From Mucilaginibacter oryzae (GTDB taxonomy: Bacteria > Bacteroidota > Bacteroidia > Sphingobacteriales > Sphingobacteriaceae): DNA of 64,000 bases. Position 1 is the first letter of the stretch, and each line of letters starts with the position of its first letter. Positions 55,908 through 64,000 of the stretch are shown piece after piece. The translations under genes and the position numbers were made by a program. The stretch spans positions 558,001 to 622,000 of the forward strand of contig NZ_QGHA01000001.1 in the NCBI RefSeq assembly GCF_003148845.1, written 5' to 3'. The notes below the pieces were generated by a model. That model was not told where the DNA came from and searched no databases. It saw only the letters and a list, made by a program, of their open reading frames with translations.

Positions 55908-57164
55908 TCACTTCACCACCACCTGCGCGGTATTCCTGCTCACCTGCTCCAGTAAAACCGTTTTGCCATGAGTTAATTCAGCAATGGTATCATCGGCATA
56001 GTGGCGCGTAGTGATGAGCGTTAGCCTATGGTTATACTTCACCTTAAAATCCTGCTTAAGGCCAGACAATAGCTTTTCAAAACGTTCCTCGTTCAGATCA
56101 AAACAAACTGAAAAACTCAGCGCCGAAGTTTGCATAACGTTAACCTTAACATGGTTTTGCGCAAACAGGCGAAACACATCGCTCAAATGGTTCTCAGTTA
56201 TAAATGAATAATCCTTAGCTGATACCGATAATAAAACCTGGTTTTGCTTTACAATAATCACCGGTTTGGTAAAACTATTCTGCCCATCCTCTTTAATTAC
56301 GGTACCAGGTGCCGAAGGATCAGTAAAGGGTTTTACCAGCAAAGGTATTTTAGCGTTTTGCAGCGGCTTAATGGTTTTAGGGTGGATCACGCTCGCGCCA
56401 TAGTAAGTCATCTCGATGGCTTCGGTGTAGGATAGTTCATCAAATTTGATGGTATCAGCAAAATGTTTAGGATCCGCGTTCAGGATACCGGGAACATCTT
56501 TCCAGGTGGTTACAGATTCGGCACCCAGGCAGGCCGCGAATATTGAGGCTGTATAATCCGAACCCTCACGGCCTAATGTGGTGGTAAAGTTTTCGGAAGT
56601 TCCGCCCAAAAAGCCCTGGGTTACTACGATGGTTTTTTCCAGCAAAGTTGGAATCTCTTTGCTGATGCCGACTTTGGTTTTATCCCAATCAACAATTCCC
56701 TCGCGATAGGTGTTATCTGTATGGATATAGCCACGCACATCCAGCCACTTGCTTTTAATACCTTCTTTGTTCAGATAGGCGGCTACTATCCGGGTTGAAA
56801 CCAGTTCGCCGATGGATACGATCTGGTCGTAAACAAAATCATAGCTGTCGTGCGGTTCATCTTCAATAGCCCAATCCACCTCTACAAAGGTATTGGCTAC
56901 TTCGTCAAAAACCGGGTGACCGGGTTCAAAAAGCTCACTCATGATATTGTAGTGATAGGCTTTGATCTCATCAAATATCACATACATCTCCTCATCCTGC
57001 TCCATATAGGCTTTGGTAAGCTTTTCGAGCGCGTTGGTAGTTTTACCCATGGCCGATACCACAATGAGCAATTGTTTACCGGTGTATTGTTTAACAACAT
57101 TTGCAAGGTTGGCAACCCCTGCGGCATCTTTTACTGATGCCCCTCCGAATTTAAAAACAAGCAT
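55908..57164 (-). CDS. lysC: Aspartate kinase
   Basis: 418 residues, ATP:aspartate 4-phosphotransferase, first step of the lysine/threonine/methionine pathway. The N-terminal kinase domain starts KFGGASV and includes TTLGREGSDYTA and KPFTDP; the C-terminal part (about 305-415) has ACT-like regulation with SVSAKDYSF. Length (about 420) fits the monofunctional form. Its ATG directly follows the stop (TAAATG) of the upstream DUF3298 gene, so translation is coupled. Confidence 0.93.
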   Translation of the reverse strand: MLVFKFGGASVKDAAGVANLANVVKQYTGKQLLIVVSAMGKTTNALEKLTKAYMEQDEEMYVIFDEIKAYHYNIMSELFEPGHPVFDEVANTFVEVDWAIEDEPHDSYDFVYDQIVSIGELVSTRIVAAYLNKEGIKSKWLDVRGYIHTDNTYREGIVDWDKTKVGISKEIPTLLEKTIVVTQGFLGGTSENFTTTLGREGSDYTASIFAACLGAESVTTWKDVPGILNADPKHFADTIKFDELSYTEAIEMTYYGASVIHPKTIKPLQNAKIPLLVKPFTDPSAPGTVIKEDGQNSFTKPVIIVKQNQVLLSVSAKDYSFITENHLSDVFRLFAQNHVKVNVMQTSALSFSVCFDLNEERFEKLLSGLKQDFKVKYNHRLTLITTRHYADDTIAELTHGKTVLLEQVSRNTAQVVVK

Positions 57165-57968
57165 TTATTTAATATATTGACTTACAACCGTATTAGGCTG
57201 CAGTAATGATTTGATCTGACTGTAAGGGATAAACAATTCGGTAATACCCGCCGCGTAAGGCTTGATCTCGTATTGGTTATATAAAAATTTGATCCCCAGT
57301 GGTGTAACTGAAAAATTATTATTCAGGGCGAACTTATCATCCTTAAAAAAATAATTATCCTTTAGCGAGGCAGTGTCGCTCAATTTCTCATTCTTCCTGA
57401 AAATCCTTTCGGCAACGGCTTTCAATTTATCCTGATAACCCGGAGCAAAAATATCATCTAACCTGAGGTTCTTACCGGCTTTGGTATCCCAGTTAACAAA
57501 ACCGGTAAATGAACCGCCGTGCGCTCCGCCGGTATAAGAATAACCTTTAACCTGAAGGGTGGTAAGGCTCGAATCCTGCCTGAGTACGCGTACACTATCA
57601 TCCAAAGTAAAAAACATGACCGAACGCGGGTCTGTTTTCCGGAAATCGGTATATGATTTCAGAAAGTTTTTGGTAAGGGCCTGGAGGCTGCTATCAGCTT
57701 TACCTTCAAACGCGAACATGCCCGTGAGTTTACCCGTAACGGTATCATTAAGTGTTTTGGCGCTGTCAAAAAGCGGGTATACTATTTTAACCACGGTACA
57801 GGCACTATCCGGCTTAGTGCCGCAATCGGCCGCACGTTGTTTAATAGTTTGGTAACTGTACTTAAGCGTATCTTTAAATGGCGTATTATCAGGTTTATTT
57901 TTAGGTACGCCCCACTGGCATGAGGCCAGCATAACGGCTATACAAATTAATACACATAGGTTTTTCAT
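57165..57968 (-). CDS. DUF3298/DUF4163 lipoprotein
   Basis: 267 residues with a lipoprotein signal (VMLASCQ, Cys17). Two domains follow, DUF4163 (about 35-150) and DUF3298 (about 155-260, TGGAHGGSFTGFVNWDTKAGKNLRLDDIF), as in the exported part of RsiV-type proteins, which bind lysozyme in Bacillus; here there is no anti-sigma segment. Function unknown. It lies between the acetyltransferase gene and aspartate kinase in the same operon. Confidence 0.82.
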   Translation of the reverse strand: MKNLCVLICIAVMLASCQWGVPKNKPDNTPFKDTLKYSYQTIKQRAADCGTKPDSACTVVKIVYPLFDSAKTLNDTVTGKLTGMFAFEGKADSSLQALTKNFLKSYTDFRKTDPRSVMFFTLDDSVRVLRQDSSLTTLQVKGYSYTGGAHGGSFTGFVNWDTKAGKNLRLDDIFAPGYQDKLKAVAERIFRKNEKLSDTASLKDNYFFKDDKFALNNNFSVTPLGIKFLYNQYEIKPYAAGITELFIPYSQIKSLLQPNTVVSQYIK

Positions 57969-57980
57969 AGATATAGTAGA

Positions 57981-58502
57981 TTAGAAATTTAGCAATTGCT
58001 CGCGCGATAGGGACGCGTTAAGCCAGCCGGCGTCATAGCTTGTGCCATACTTATTGTAAAAATTGATGGCCGGCTCATTCCAGTCAAGCACCTGCCAAAC
58101 CATACCGCTGAAGCCGCGCTCCTTAACCTCCTGAAAAAGGCGATCAAACAATAACTTGCCTATTTTTTTGCCTCGCATTTCTTCAGTCACAATCAAATCT
58201 TCCAGGTACATGCGGCTGCCTTTCCAGGTTGAATAGCGGATATAATATAAAGCGAAACCAACCACCACACCGTCAACTTCGGCTACAAAGGCTTTCCAAA
58301 CCGGGTTGGGGCCAAAACCCGCATCCTCAAAATGTTCAAGAGTTACGGTAACTTCGTCAGGTGCCTTTTCATACAGGGCAAGCTCGCGTACCAGTTCCAT
58401 CAGTCGCGGGCAATCCTGTTTTACGGCATAGCGAATAGTAGGCCCCCCCGCCCCCTGAAGTGGGTGTTGATTGGCAGGTGTATTTTGTTCGGTGTTATTC
58501 AT
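57981..58502 (-). CDS. GNAT-family N-acetyltransferase
   Basis: 173 residues with one GNAT domain (about 24-165). YLEDLIVTEEMRGKKIGKLLFDRL carries the acetyl-CoA pyrophosphate loop (RGKKIGK), and the domain resembles the spermidine/spermine acetyltransferase branch. Its substrate is undefined. The first 21 residues are low-complexity (NNTEQNTPANQHPLQGAGGP) and include a G7 tract on the coding strand at 58443-58449, directly before the domain. Confidence 0.88.
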   Translation of the reverse strand: MNNTEQNTPANQHPLQGAGGPTIRYAVKQDCPRLMELVRELALYEKAPDEVTVTLEHFEDAGFGPNPVWKAFVAEVDGVVVGFALYYIRYSTWKGSRMYLEDLIVTEEMRGKKIGKLLFDRLFQEVKERGFSGMVWQVLDWNEPAINFYNKYGTSYDAGWLNASLSREQLLNF

Positions 58503-58512
58503 ATCTTATTTT

Positions 58513-58568
58513 GTCTGAATCAGAATTAGAATTGACAGAATATCAAAGCGAAAAATTCTGATTCAGAC
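58513..58568. repeat. Perfect 15-bp inverted repeat between yggS and GNAT genes
   Basis: GTCTGAATCAGAATT (58513-58527) and AATTCTGATTCAGAC (58554-58568) with a 26-base loop, in the 68-base gap of the reverse operon. It can form a strong hairpin in the transcript and might lower expression of the genes after yggS. Confidence 0.75.
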
Positions 58569-58570
58569 GG

Positions 58571-59260
58571 TTAATTATTTTTCCAATGCTTAATTACCCT
58601 GCTGCCAAAAATGGTACTGCCTAACCTCACCAAAGTACTCCCCTGCTCAATAGCCAGCTTATAATCCGACGACATACCCATCGACAAGGTATCAAAACTC
58701 GCCTCCTTGCGGAAGTAGCTCAGTTTTATACCATCAAAAAAGGTTTTCAGCTCGTAATATTCTTCTTTAATCTGCTTTTCGTTATCGGTGTTGGTGGCAA
58801 TGCCCATTAATCCGCGAATGCGCACATTTTTCAGCGAGGCGTATTCGTCACTACGCAGCAATTCAATAGCCTCATCAAAGCCTAAACCATATTTGGTTTC
58901 CTCATCAGCTATGTAAATTTGCAATAAACAATCAATAACACGGCCTGCTTTTTCGGCATGCTTGTTTATCTCCTGCAAAAGCTTCAGGCTATCAACCGAT
59001 TGGATCATGCTTACAAAAGGCGCTATATATTTTACCTTATTGGTTTGCAGGTGACCGATCAGGTGCCACTCGATGTCTTTAGGCAGCTGCTCGTATTTTT
59101 CAACCAGTTCCTGCACCAGGTTTTCGCCAAATAAACGCTGCCCGGCATCGTAAGCTTCCTGCACATCGCTGGCCGGTTTTGTTTTTGATACCGCCAATAA
59201 TATTACCTTATCTCCCGCCGTTTCCTTTTTTAAGCTTTTGATGTTATCTGCAATGCTCAT
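58571..59260 (-). CDS. yggS: YggS-family pyridoxal-phosphate homeostasis protein
   Basis: 229 residues. A single alanine-racemase-like barrel with the PLP-binding Lys27 (LLAVSKTKP), FGENLVQE, IEWHLIGHLQTNK and the C-terminal GMSSDYKLAI and RLGSTIFG. YggS proteins control PLP levels and amino-acid balance and have no known catalysis. It is the first gene of a reverse operon that continues with GNAT, DUF3298, aspartate kinase and DUF6756. Confidence 0.95.
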   Translation of the reverse strand: MSIADNIKSLKKETAGDKVILLAVSKTKPASDVQEAYDAGQRLFGENLVQELVEKYEQLPKDIEWHLIGHLQTNKVKYIAPFVSMIQSVDSLKLLQEINKHAEKAGRVIDCLLQIYIADEETKYGLGFDEAIELLRSDEYASLKNVRIRGLMGIATNTDNEKQIKEEYYELKTFFDGIKLSYFRKEASFDTLSMGMSSDYKLAIEQGSTLVRLGSTIFGSRVIKHWKNN

Positions 59261-59267
59261 TTATCCG

Positions 59268-59275
59268 TAAATTTG
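59268..59275 (+). promoter_or_regulatory. -7 element of the DUF4296-mutS2 operon (TAAATTTG)
   Basis: Perfect TAnnTTTG in the divergent gap after yggS, 28 bases before the ATG at 59304. Confidence 0.5.
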
Positions 59276-59303
59276 CTTAATTATTTAGCCGCTAAAATAC
59301 TGA

Positions 59304-59879
59304 ATGCATAAATATATCACCTTGTTTTTTTCAGCAGCACTTTTTTTATGTGCCTGCAATGGCAAAAGTATTCCACGCGATGTGTTGCAGCCAAACGCCA
59401 TGGCTGCCGTGCTTACCGAGATCCATATTATTGACGGCACCCTGTACAATGTTATGCAGGCACCCGACAGCCTGTATAAATACGGTGCCGGTAAATATGT
59501 TGCCATGTTTAAACGCCTGCACACAGATACAGCGCAGTTTAATAAAAGCATGCGGTTTTACACTAACCAGCCCGATAAACTGATTGCCGTGTACGACCAG
59601 GTTGACCTGCTTATAAAAAATAAAATGGACTCGGTTAATAAAGTACAGGTTGAAGAAAGTAAAGCCGCGCGCAAGGCCGACTCGCTGAAAAACCTGAACA
59701 TTAAAACCAAAACAGATTCGGCGCTAAAAGTTGCTCCGGCTCAAATTAACCGGCCCGGCAAAGCCGATTCATTAAAACATTTAAACAATAAAACCAAAGC
59801 CGAATTGCTTAAAAAATTACGTTCGCGCAAGCGCCAAATGAACGATAAAGCGCAACCGGCCACAAATCCAAACATATAA
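59304..59879 (+). CDS. DUF4296 lipoprotein
   Basis: 191 residues with a lipoprotein signal (ALFLCACNG, Cys18). The DUF4296 domain (about 25-110) includes NAMAAVLTEIHIIDGTLYN and MFKRLHTDTAQFNKSMRFY. The C-terminal third is lysine-rich with two diverged copies of a KADSLK-LN-KTK unit (about 126-140 and 154-168). It is a Bacteroidota-specific family of unknown function. The mutS2 start follows by 4 bases, so they form an operon. Confidence 0.82.
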   Translation: MHKYITLFFSAALFLCACNGKSIPRDVLQPNAMAAVLTEIHIIDGTLYNVMQAPDSLYKYGAGKYVAMFKRLHTDTAQFNKSMRFYTNQPDKLIAVYDQVDLLIKNKMDSVNKVQVEESKAARKADSLKNLNIKTKTDSALKVAPAQINRPGKADSLKHLNNKTKAELLKKLRSRKRQMNDKAQPATNPNI

Positions 59880-59883
59880 CCAA

Positions 59884-62247
59884 ATGCTTTACCCACCCAA
59901 TAGTGTAGATAAGCTGGGTTTTACCGAGATAAAAGAACTGATAAAAGCGCATTGCCTTAGCGAAATGGGTCAGCAGATGGTTGACAAGATCGGGGTGATG
60001 AGCAATTACGACCAGATCCATAAATTTCTGAGCCAGGCCAACGAGTTTAAAAACATCCTGGTTAATGATGAAGCCCTGCCTATTCAGCATTTTTTCGATA
60101 TAAAAACCCTCGCTAATAAAGCCCGCATTGAGGGCGTTTTTTTAACCGAGGAAGAGTTTTACCAGGTTCAGGCCTCGCTGAACACCGTATTCGCGGTTAT
60201 TGCTTACTTTAATGAGCGCGAAGGCCTGTACCCCAACCTCGAAGCCCTTTTTGAGCACCTGCCCATAGAAAAAGCTATCCTGAAAAAGATAGACGCGGTT
60301 ATAGATCAGAAAGGCAAAATCCGCCCCAATGCCTCGCGCGAGCTGATGGAAATTACCACCGGCATTGCCAAAGCCGAACAGGAAGCCCGCAAAAAGATCG
60401 ACATGATCTTTAAAAACGCCACCACCAATGGCTGGGCTGCCGATGGCTCGTTAACCATACGCGATGGCAGGCTGGTAATTCCTTTACTTGCCGAAAATAA
60501 GCGCAAGTTGAAAGGCTTTGTACATGATGAATCCGCCTCGGGCCAAACCGTTTACCTGGAGCCGGAAGAAGTGTTCGTACTCAATAACCGAATCCGCGAT
60601 CTGGAGTTTGAGCGCCGGCGCGAGATTGTAAAGATCCTGACAGCCTTAACCACCGAGTTAAGACCCTACGTTCCGCTGCTGCTATCCTATCATGGCCTGC
60701 TTACCAAACTGGATTTTGTGCGGGCCAAGGCCTTGTTTGCTATTGATATTGAAGCAGAAATGCCCCAGGTAGTGAACGAAGCCAGGGTTAAACTGCATAA
60801 TGCCCGCCACCCGTTGCTGTTCCTGAATTTTAAGGCCGAGAAAAAAACCGTTGTACCGCTTAACATGCAGATAGATGAGGGCACCCGCATCATCGTGGTA
60901 TCGGGCCCAAACGCCGGCGGCAAATCTGTTTGTATGAAAACTGTTGGCTTGCTGCTGATGATGGTGCAGGCCGGTTTGCTGATCCCGGCAGATGAAACCA
61001 GTGTAGTTGGTGTGTTTAAGCAAATTTTTGTGGATATCGGGGATGACCAGTCTATCGAGAGCGATTTGAGTACCTACAGTGCCCATCTATCCAAAATGAA
61101 AAATTTTGTAGAACAGGCCAATGGCAAAACCCTGATCCTGATTGATGAGTTTGGTACCGGTACCGATCCGCAGTTTGGCGGCCCCATTGCCGAAGCCGTA
61201 CTGGAATCGCTTAACCAGAAGAAGGTTAAGGGCATGGTTACCACGCACTACTCCAACCTTAAAATATTTGCCAGCAACACCGAGGGGATCGAAAACGCCT
61301 CGATGTTGTTCAACAACATCGAGATGCGACCTTTGTACCAGTTAGAAATTGGTAAACCCGGAAGCTCATACGCCTTCGAGATTGCTCAAAAAATAGGTTT
61401 GCCTCCAAACGTGCTTAACCTCGCCAAAAACAAGATCAGCGAGGGGCAGAAAAAAGTGGATACGCTACTGGTTGACCTTGAACGTGAAAAACGTTCCATT
61501 TTTGAAACCAAACAGAAACTTGACAAGCAGCAGCGCAAGGTAAACGAGCTTTTAGCCGAGAACGAAAAGCTGAAAAGCTACCTTGAAGAGAATAAGCGTA
61601 CTTTAATAAAAGAAGCGAAGGACCAGGCTAAAAACATCATCCTGAACGCCAATAAGCTGGTTGAAAACACTATATCTGAAATTAAAAGCAGCAATGCCGA
61701 TAAGGAAAAAACCCGTCAGCTGCGCGAAAACCTGAACGTTGAACTTAAAAAGAACACTGTTAAGGTTGAAGCGCCCAAACCAACCGCCCCTGGCGACGAA
61801 GAGCTGAAACCGGGCGACTGGGTAAAACTAACCGACTCGGAAACCACCGGCCAGGTAATTGAGATTATTAAAGAGAACGTGGTGATTGCCATTGGCGATT
61901 TGCGTACCGTTGCCAAAAAGAAACGGGTGGTTAAAGTGTCGAAATCGTCGGTACCTAAGGAGATCAGGAGGAGCTTTTCGGCACAAACCAATGATATGGC
62001 CAGCTTTAGTCCAGAGATTGATGTCCGGGGCCAGCGTACAGAAGACGCGCTGCATAACATCGAAAAACTGTTTGACCGCGCGCTGATGATGGGCTTCAAC
62101 AACCTCAAAATCATCCACGGCAAAGGCGATGGCATCCTGCGCAAAATGATCCGCCAGTACCTCAAAAAATACGAGCAGGTTGACCGCATGGAAGATGAGC
62201 ATGCCGACCGTGGCGGGGATGGAATAACTTATGTATATTTGAAGTAA
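59884..62247 (+). CDS. mutS2: MutS2 ATPase/endonuclease
   Basis: 787 residues, full MutS2 length. After the core and lever regions, the ATPase has Walker A GPNAGGKS (341-348), Walker B LILIDEFGTGTDP and the His switch VTTHYSN. A coiled-coil region (about 515-625) and a C-terminal Smr nuclease domain (about 705-787) with IDVRGQRTEDA and IIHGKGDGIL follow. In recent work MutS2 binds branched DNA or collided ribosomes rather than mismatches. All catalytic motifs look intact. Confidence 0.95.
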   Translation: MLYPPNSVDKLGFTEIKELIKAHCLSEMGQQMVDKIGVMSNYDQIHKFLSQANEFKNILVNDEALPIQHFFDIKTLANKARIEGVFLTEEEFYQVQASLNTVFAVIAYFNEREGLYPNLEALFEHLPIEKAILKKIDAVIDQKGKIRPNASRELMEITTGIAKAEQEARKKIDMIFKNATTNGWAADGSLTIRDGRLVIPLLAENKRKLKGFVHDESASGQTVYLEPEEVFVLNNRIRDLEFERRREIVKILTALTTELRPYVPLLLSYHGLLTKLDFVRAKALFAIDIEAEMPQVVNEARVKLHNARHPLLFLNFKAEKKTVVPLNMQIDEGTRIIVVSGPNAGGKSVCMKTVGLLLMMVQAGLLIPADETSVVGVFKQIFVDIGDDQSIESDLSTYSAHLSKMKNFVEQANGKTLILIDEFGTGTDPQFGGPIAEAVLESLNQKKVKGMVTTHYSNLKIFASNTEGIENASMLFNNIEMRPLYQLEIGKPGSSYAFEIAQKIGLPPNVLNLAKNKISEGQKKVDTLLVDLEREKRSIFETKQKLDKQQRKVNELLAENEKLKSYLEENKRTLIKEAKDQAKNIILNANKLVENTISEIKSSNADKEKTRQLRENLNVELKKNTVKVEAPKPTAPGDEELKPGDWVKLTDSETTGQVIEIIKENVVIAIGDLRTVAKKKRVVKVSKSSVPKEIRRSFSAQTNDMASFSPEIDVRGQRTEDALHNIEKLFDRALMMGFNNLKIIHGKGDGILRKMIRQYLKKYEQVDRMEDEHADRGGDGITYVYLK

Positions 62248-62251
62248 ACCA

Positions 62252-62338
62252 GCCTCACCCAACCCTCTCCGGAGGAGAGGGCTTTTAAAACCTAAAAATT
62301 TAAAGTCTCCCCTTCCGGGGGAGATTTAGAGGGGGCTA
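62252..62338. repeat. Intergenic two-palindrome repeat, copy 2
   Basis: GCCTCACCCAACCCTCTCC-GGAGGAGAGGG, an AT spacer, then GTCTCCCCTTCCGGGGGAGATTTAGAGGGGGCTA, 5 bases past the mutS2 stop. It has the same order of parts as the copy at 2763-2844, better preserved here. The first dyad (CCCTCTCC/GGAGAGGG) followed by CTTTT might also terminate mutS2. Confidence 0.65.
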
Positions 62339-62356
62339 ATTAACTTATATCAAAAT

Positions 62357-62719
62357 ATGTCATTAAAATCTATCGCGCCTATGTTATATACCCGGCAAAT
62401 TCGGGAAAGTGTTGATTTTTACGTTAACAACCTCGGCTTTACCTGTATTGGGTACGACGAGGATTGGGGTTGGGCAACAGTAAGCCGCGATGATATCGAG
62501 ATTATGCTGGCCCTGCCGGTTGATAATGCCAGTTTTACCATGCCTAAATTTACAGGCTCGTTTTACATCCGTACCGATAAGGTTGATGCATTGTGGAATG
62601 AGTTGAAGGAAAGAGCCGTGATTTGTTACCCGATAGAAGATTTTAACTACGGTATGCGCGAGTTTGGGGTATTTGATTATAATGGCTACCTGCTGCAGTT
62701 TGGTATGCCGATAGAATAA
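62357..62719 (+). CDS. VOC-family (glyoxalase/bleomycin-resistance-like) protein
   Basis: 120 residues with one vicinal-oxygen-chelate module pair: LYTRQIRESVDFYVNNLGFTC, the middle DIEIMLALPV strand, and the final FGVFDYNGYLLQFGMP, where the last metal Glu position appears to be Gln. Such loss is frequent in binding-only members (drug or antibiotic sequestration). Substrate unknown; single gene. Confidence 0.85.
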   Translation: MSLKSIAPMLYTRQIRESVDFYVNNLGFTCIGYDEDWGWATVSRDDIEIMLALPVDNASFTMPKFTGSFYIRTDKVDALWNELKERAVICYPIEDFNYGMREFGVFDYNGYLLQFGMPIE

Positions 62720-62818
62720 TATTGATGCTTTTATAACAATTTAATGGCGATAAAGCACCCGGCTTATCGCCATTGTTATTTAATTTTTATTTTTAAGGCT
62801 GATAAACCACGTTTCAAA

Positions 62819-63904
62819 ATGCGAAAACTATACGGCCTTATATTTTTTATTGCCATTAGCGGCGCTTTAACCAATTGCAGCGCCCAAAGCGTAATATTAA
62901 AAAGCAAAGATCAGCGTATCCGCTACACCGGGAGGATCAATCAAACCGACGAGGCAGCCGAATTTTACTGGACGGGCTCATCGGCAAAAATCACTTTTAG
63001 CGGCACGGGAGCATCTGCCCTGATGCAGGATGAACGCGGCGAAAACTACTACACTATTATTGTTGATGATAAGGTGGTGAACACTATACATTTAGATAAT
63101 ACCAAACAGTTATATACCCTTGCCGAAAATCTGCCCGCAGGAAAACATACACTCGAACTTTTTAAACGCACCGAATGGGATAAAGGTAAATCTTATTTTT
63201 ACCAGTTTAATTTGGCGAAAGATGCAGGGGCGATGTCGGCCCCGGAAGCTAAAAAACGTAAGATTGAATTTTTCGGCAATTCCATCACCTGCGGTTATGC
63301 AGATGAAGATACTACCGGAAAAGACCGGGGCACCGCCCCTTACGAAAATGGCTACCTGAGTTACGCCGCTCTTACGGCCAGGCATTTCGATGCGCAATAT
63401 GTTTGTACCGCTAAAAGCGGAATCGGTATTACGGTAAGCTGGTTCCCGCTGATTATGCCCGAAATGTACAACCGCCTCGACCCTACAGACCCCACCAGTG
63501 TCTGGGACTTTAAAAAGTACACACCGGATGTCGTGGTGATCAACCTGTTTCAAAACGATTCGTGGATTACCAAAATACCGGATAACCCACAGTTTAAAGA
63601 GCGCTTCGGCACCAAAGCGCCCGAGCCGGAGCAATTGATCAAGGCATACCGCGATTTCGTAAAAAGCGTGCGTAAAGTTTACCCTAAGGCACAAATACTT
63701 TGCATACTGGGTAGCATGGATGCCACCAAAGAAGGTTCGCCGTGGCCGGGGTATATTGAAAAGGCAGTTTCTGCTTTAAATGATAAAGCAATTTTTACGC
63801 ATTTCATTCCATATAAAAACACGCCTGGACATCCAAGCATCAAGGAACAGCAGGCGATGGCTGATGATTTGATCGCTTTTATGGAGAAGAATGTTAAGTG
63901 GTAG
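62819..63904 (+). CDS. CE2-type SGNH acetyl esterase (lipoprotein)
   Basis: 361 residues from the ATG at 62819, which gives a signal ending LTNCSAQ (lipoprotein Cys possible). The N-terminal beta-sandwich (about 25-140) and SGNH domain (about 150-360) with catalytic Ser in FFGNSITCGYA, an Asn in INLFQND and a C-terminal TPGHPS His follow the CE2 acetylxylan-esterase plan. It removes O-acetyl groups from plant polysaccharides. The frame opens 25 codons earlier at 62744, but that region has no signal and looks non-coding. Confidence 0.85.
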   Translation: MRKLYGLIFFIAISGALTNCSAQSVILKSKDQRIRYTGRINQTDEAAEFYWTGSSAKITFSGTGASALMQDERGENYYTIIVDDKVVNTIHLDNTKQLYTLAENLPAGKHTLELFKRTEWDKGKSYFYQFNLAKDAGAMSAPEAKKRKIEFFGNSITCGYADEDTTGKDRGTAPYENGYLSYAALTARHFDAQYVCTAKSGIGITVSWFPLIMPEMYNRLDPTDPTSVWDFKKYTPDVVVINLFQNDSWITKIPDNPQFKERFGTKAPEPEQLIKAYRDFVKSVRKVYPKAQILCILGSMDATKEGSPWPGYIEKAVSALNDKAIFTHFIPYKNTPGHPSIKEQQAMADDLIAFMEKNVKW

Positions 63905-64000
63905 TGACGTTCTCCTTATCATCTTTTCATAACCTTTCGCTCGTTTACAACAAGCGCTTAATATGGGTTGGCGATTGCATCGCCGGTCGCGTTACAAACG

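Noticed and set aside
61716..62262. Two long minus-strand frames opposite the 3' end of mutS2
   Set aside because: Both are shadows of the conserved MutS2 coiled-coil and Smr regions.
63970..63984. GGCGAT-TGC-ATCGCC hairpin at the window end
   Set aside because: Six-bp stem without a T tail and with truncated context; it may be part of a repeat continuing past the window, but this cannot be judged.

Overview
The window looks like a chromosomal segment from a soil or plant-associated member of the Bacteroidota, most likely Sphingobacteriaceae and close to Mucilaginibacter. The evidence is a SusC/SusD pair with satellite lipoproteins, AraC and sensor/response-regulator genes beside glycoside hydrolases, several DUF families typical of the phylum (4296, 4920, 4998, 6169), and repeated upstream copies of the Bacteroidota -7 promoter element TAnnTTTG. 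No rRNA, tRNA, phage, transposase or CRISPR array was seen. The genus is inference.

Layout. 1-2.7 kb: a membrane acyltransferase-like protein and a CPA1-type Na+/H+ antiporter. 2.8-5.1 kb: katG. 5.4-8.9 kb: a very large secreted ThuA / sugar-dehydrogenase / PKD / cytochrome c fusion. 9.2-34.6 kb: a carbohydrate locus. It holds an AraC regulator, three genes of non-phosphorylative L-fucose catabolism and uptake (fuconate dehydratase, SDR dehydrogenase, FucP-like permease), a two-headed esterase, SusC/SusD plus two surface lipoproteins, a GH95 fucosidase, an alpha-galactosidase, a second AraC regulator, and a reporter-propeller histidine kinase with a NarL-type regulator. A small broken cassette (DUF6169 pseudogene) sits inside it. 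The gene set suggests capture and breakdown of a fucosylated, alpha-galactose-containing and probably acetylated glycan.

34.8-45.9 kb is mixed: fabF, a CAT-like acetyltransferase, a CBS protein, a BlaI/M56 metalloprotease regulatory pair with an adjacent secreted protein carrying the same DQEQA heptad repeats, a PAP2 phosphatase, a GH39 enzyme, an outer-membrane barrel and a nitrilase-fold hydrolase. 46.0-49.8 kb is a compact stressosome operon (RsbR, RsbS, RsbT, an ATPase-phosphatase fusion and an RsbT-like/histidine-kinase fusion) with no sigma factor in view. 50.0-52.0 kb holds an intradiol dioxygenase, an unknown protein and a pirin-like bicupin in one operon. 52.2-63.9 kb is mostly housekeeping: fabH, a thioesterase, a YitT protein, DUF4920, a five-gene reverse-strand operon with aspartate kinase and YggS, mutS2, a VOC protein and a CE2-type esterase.

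Most attractive leads: the M56/BlaI system whose sensory tail is a heptad repeat shared with its secreted neighbour; the stressosome wired to a kinase rather than a sigma factor; the DUF6169 gene split by one in-frame stop; start codons placed 3-4 nt after a TAnnTTTG element, implying leaderless messages; and several families of intergenic palindromic repeats.
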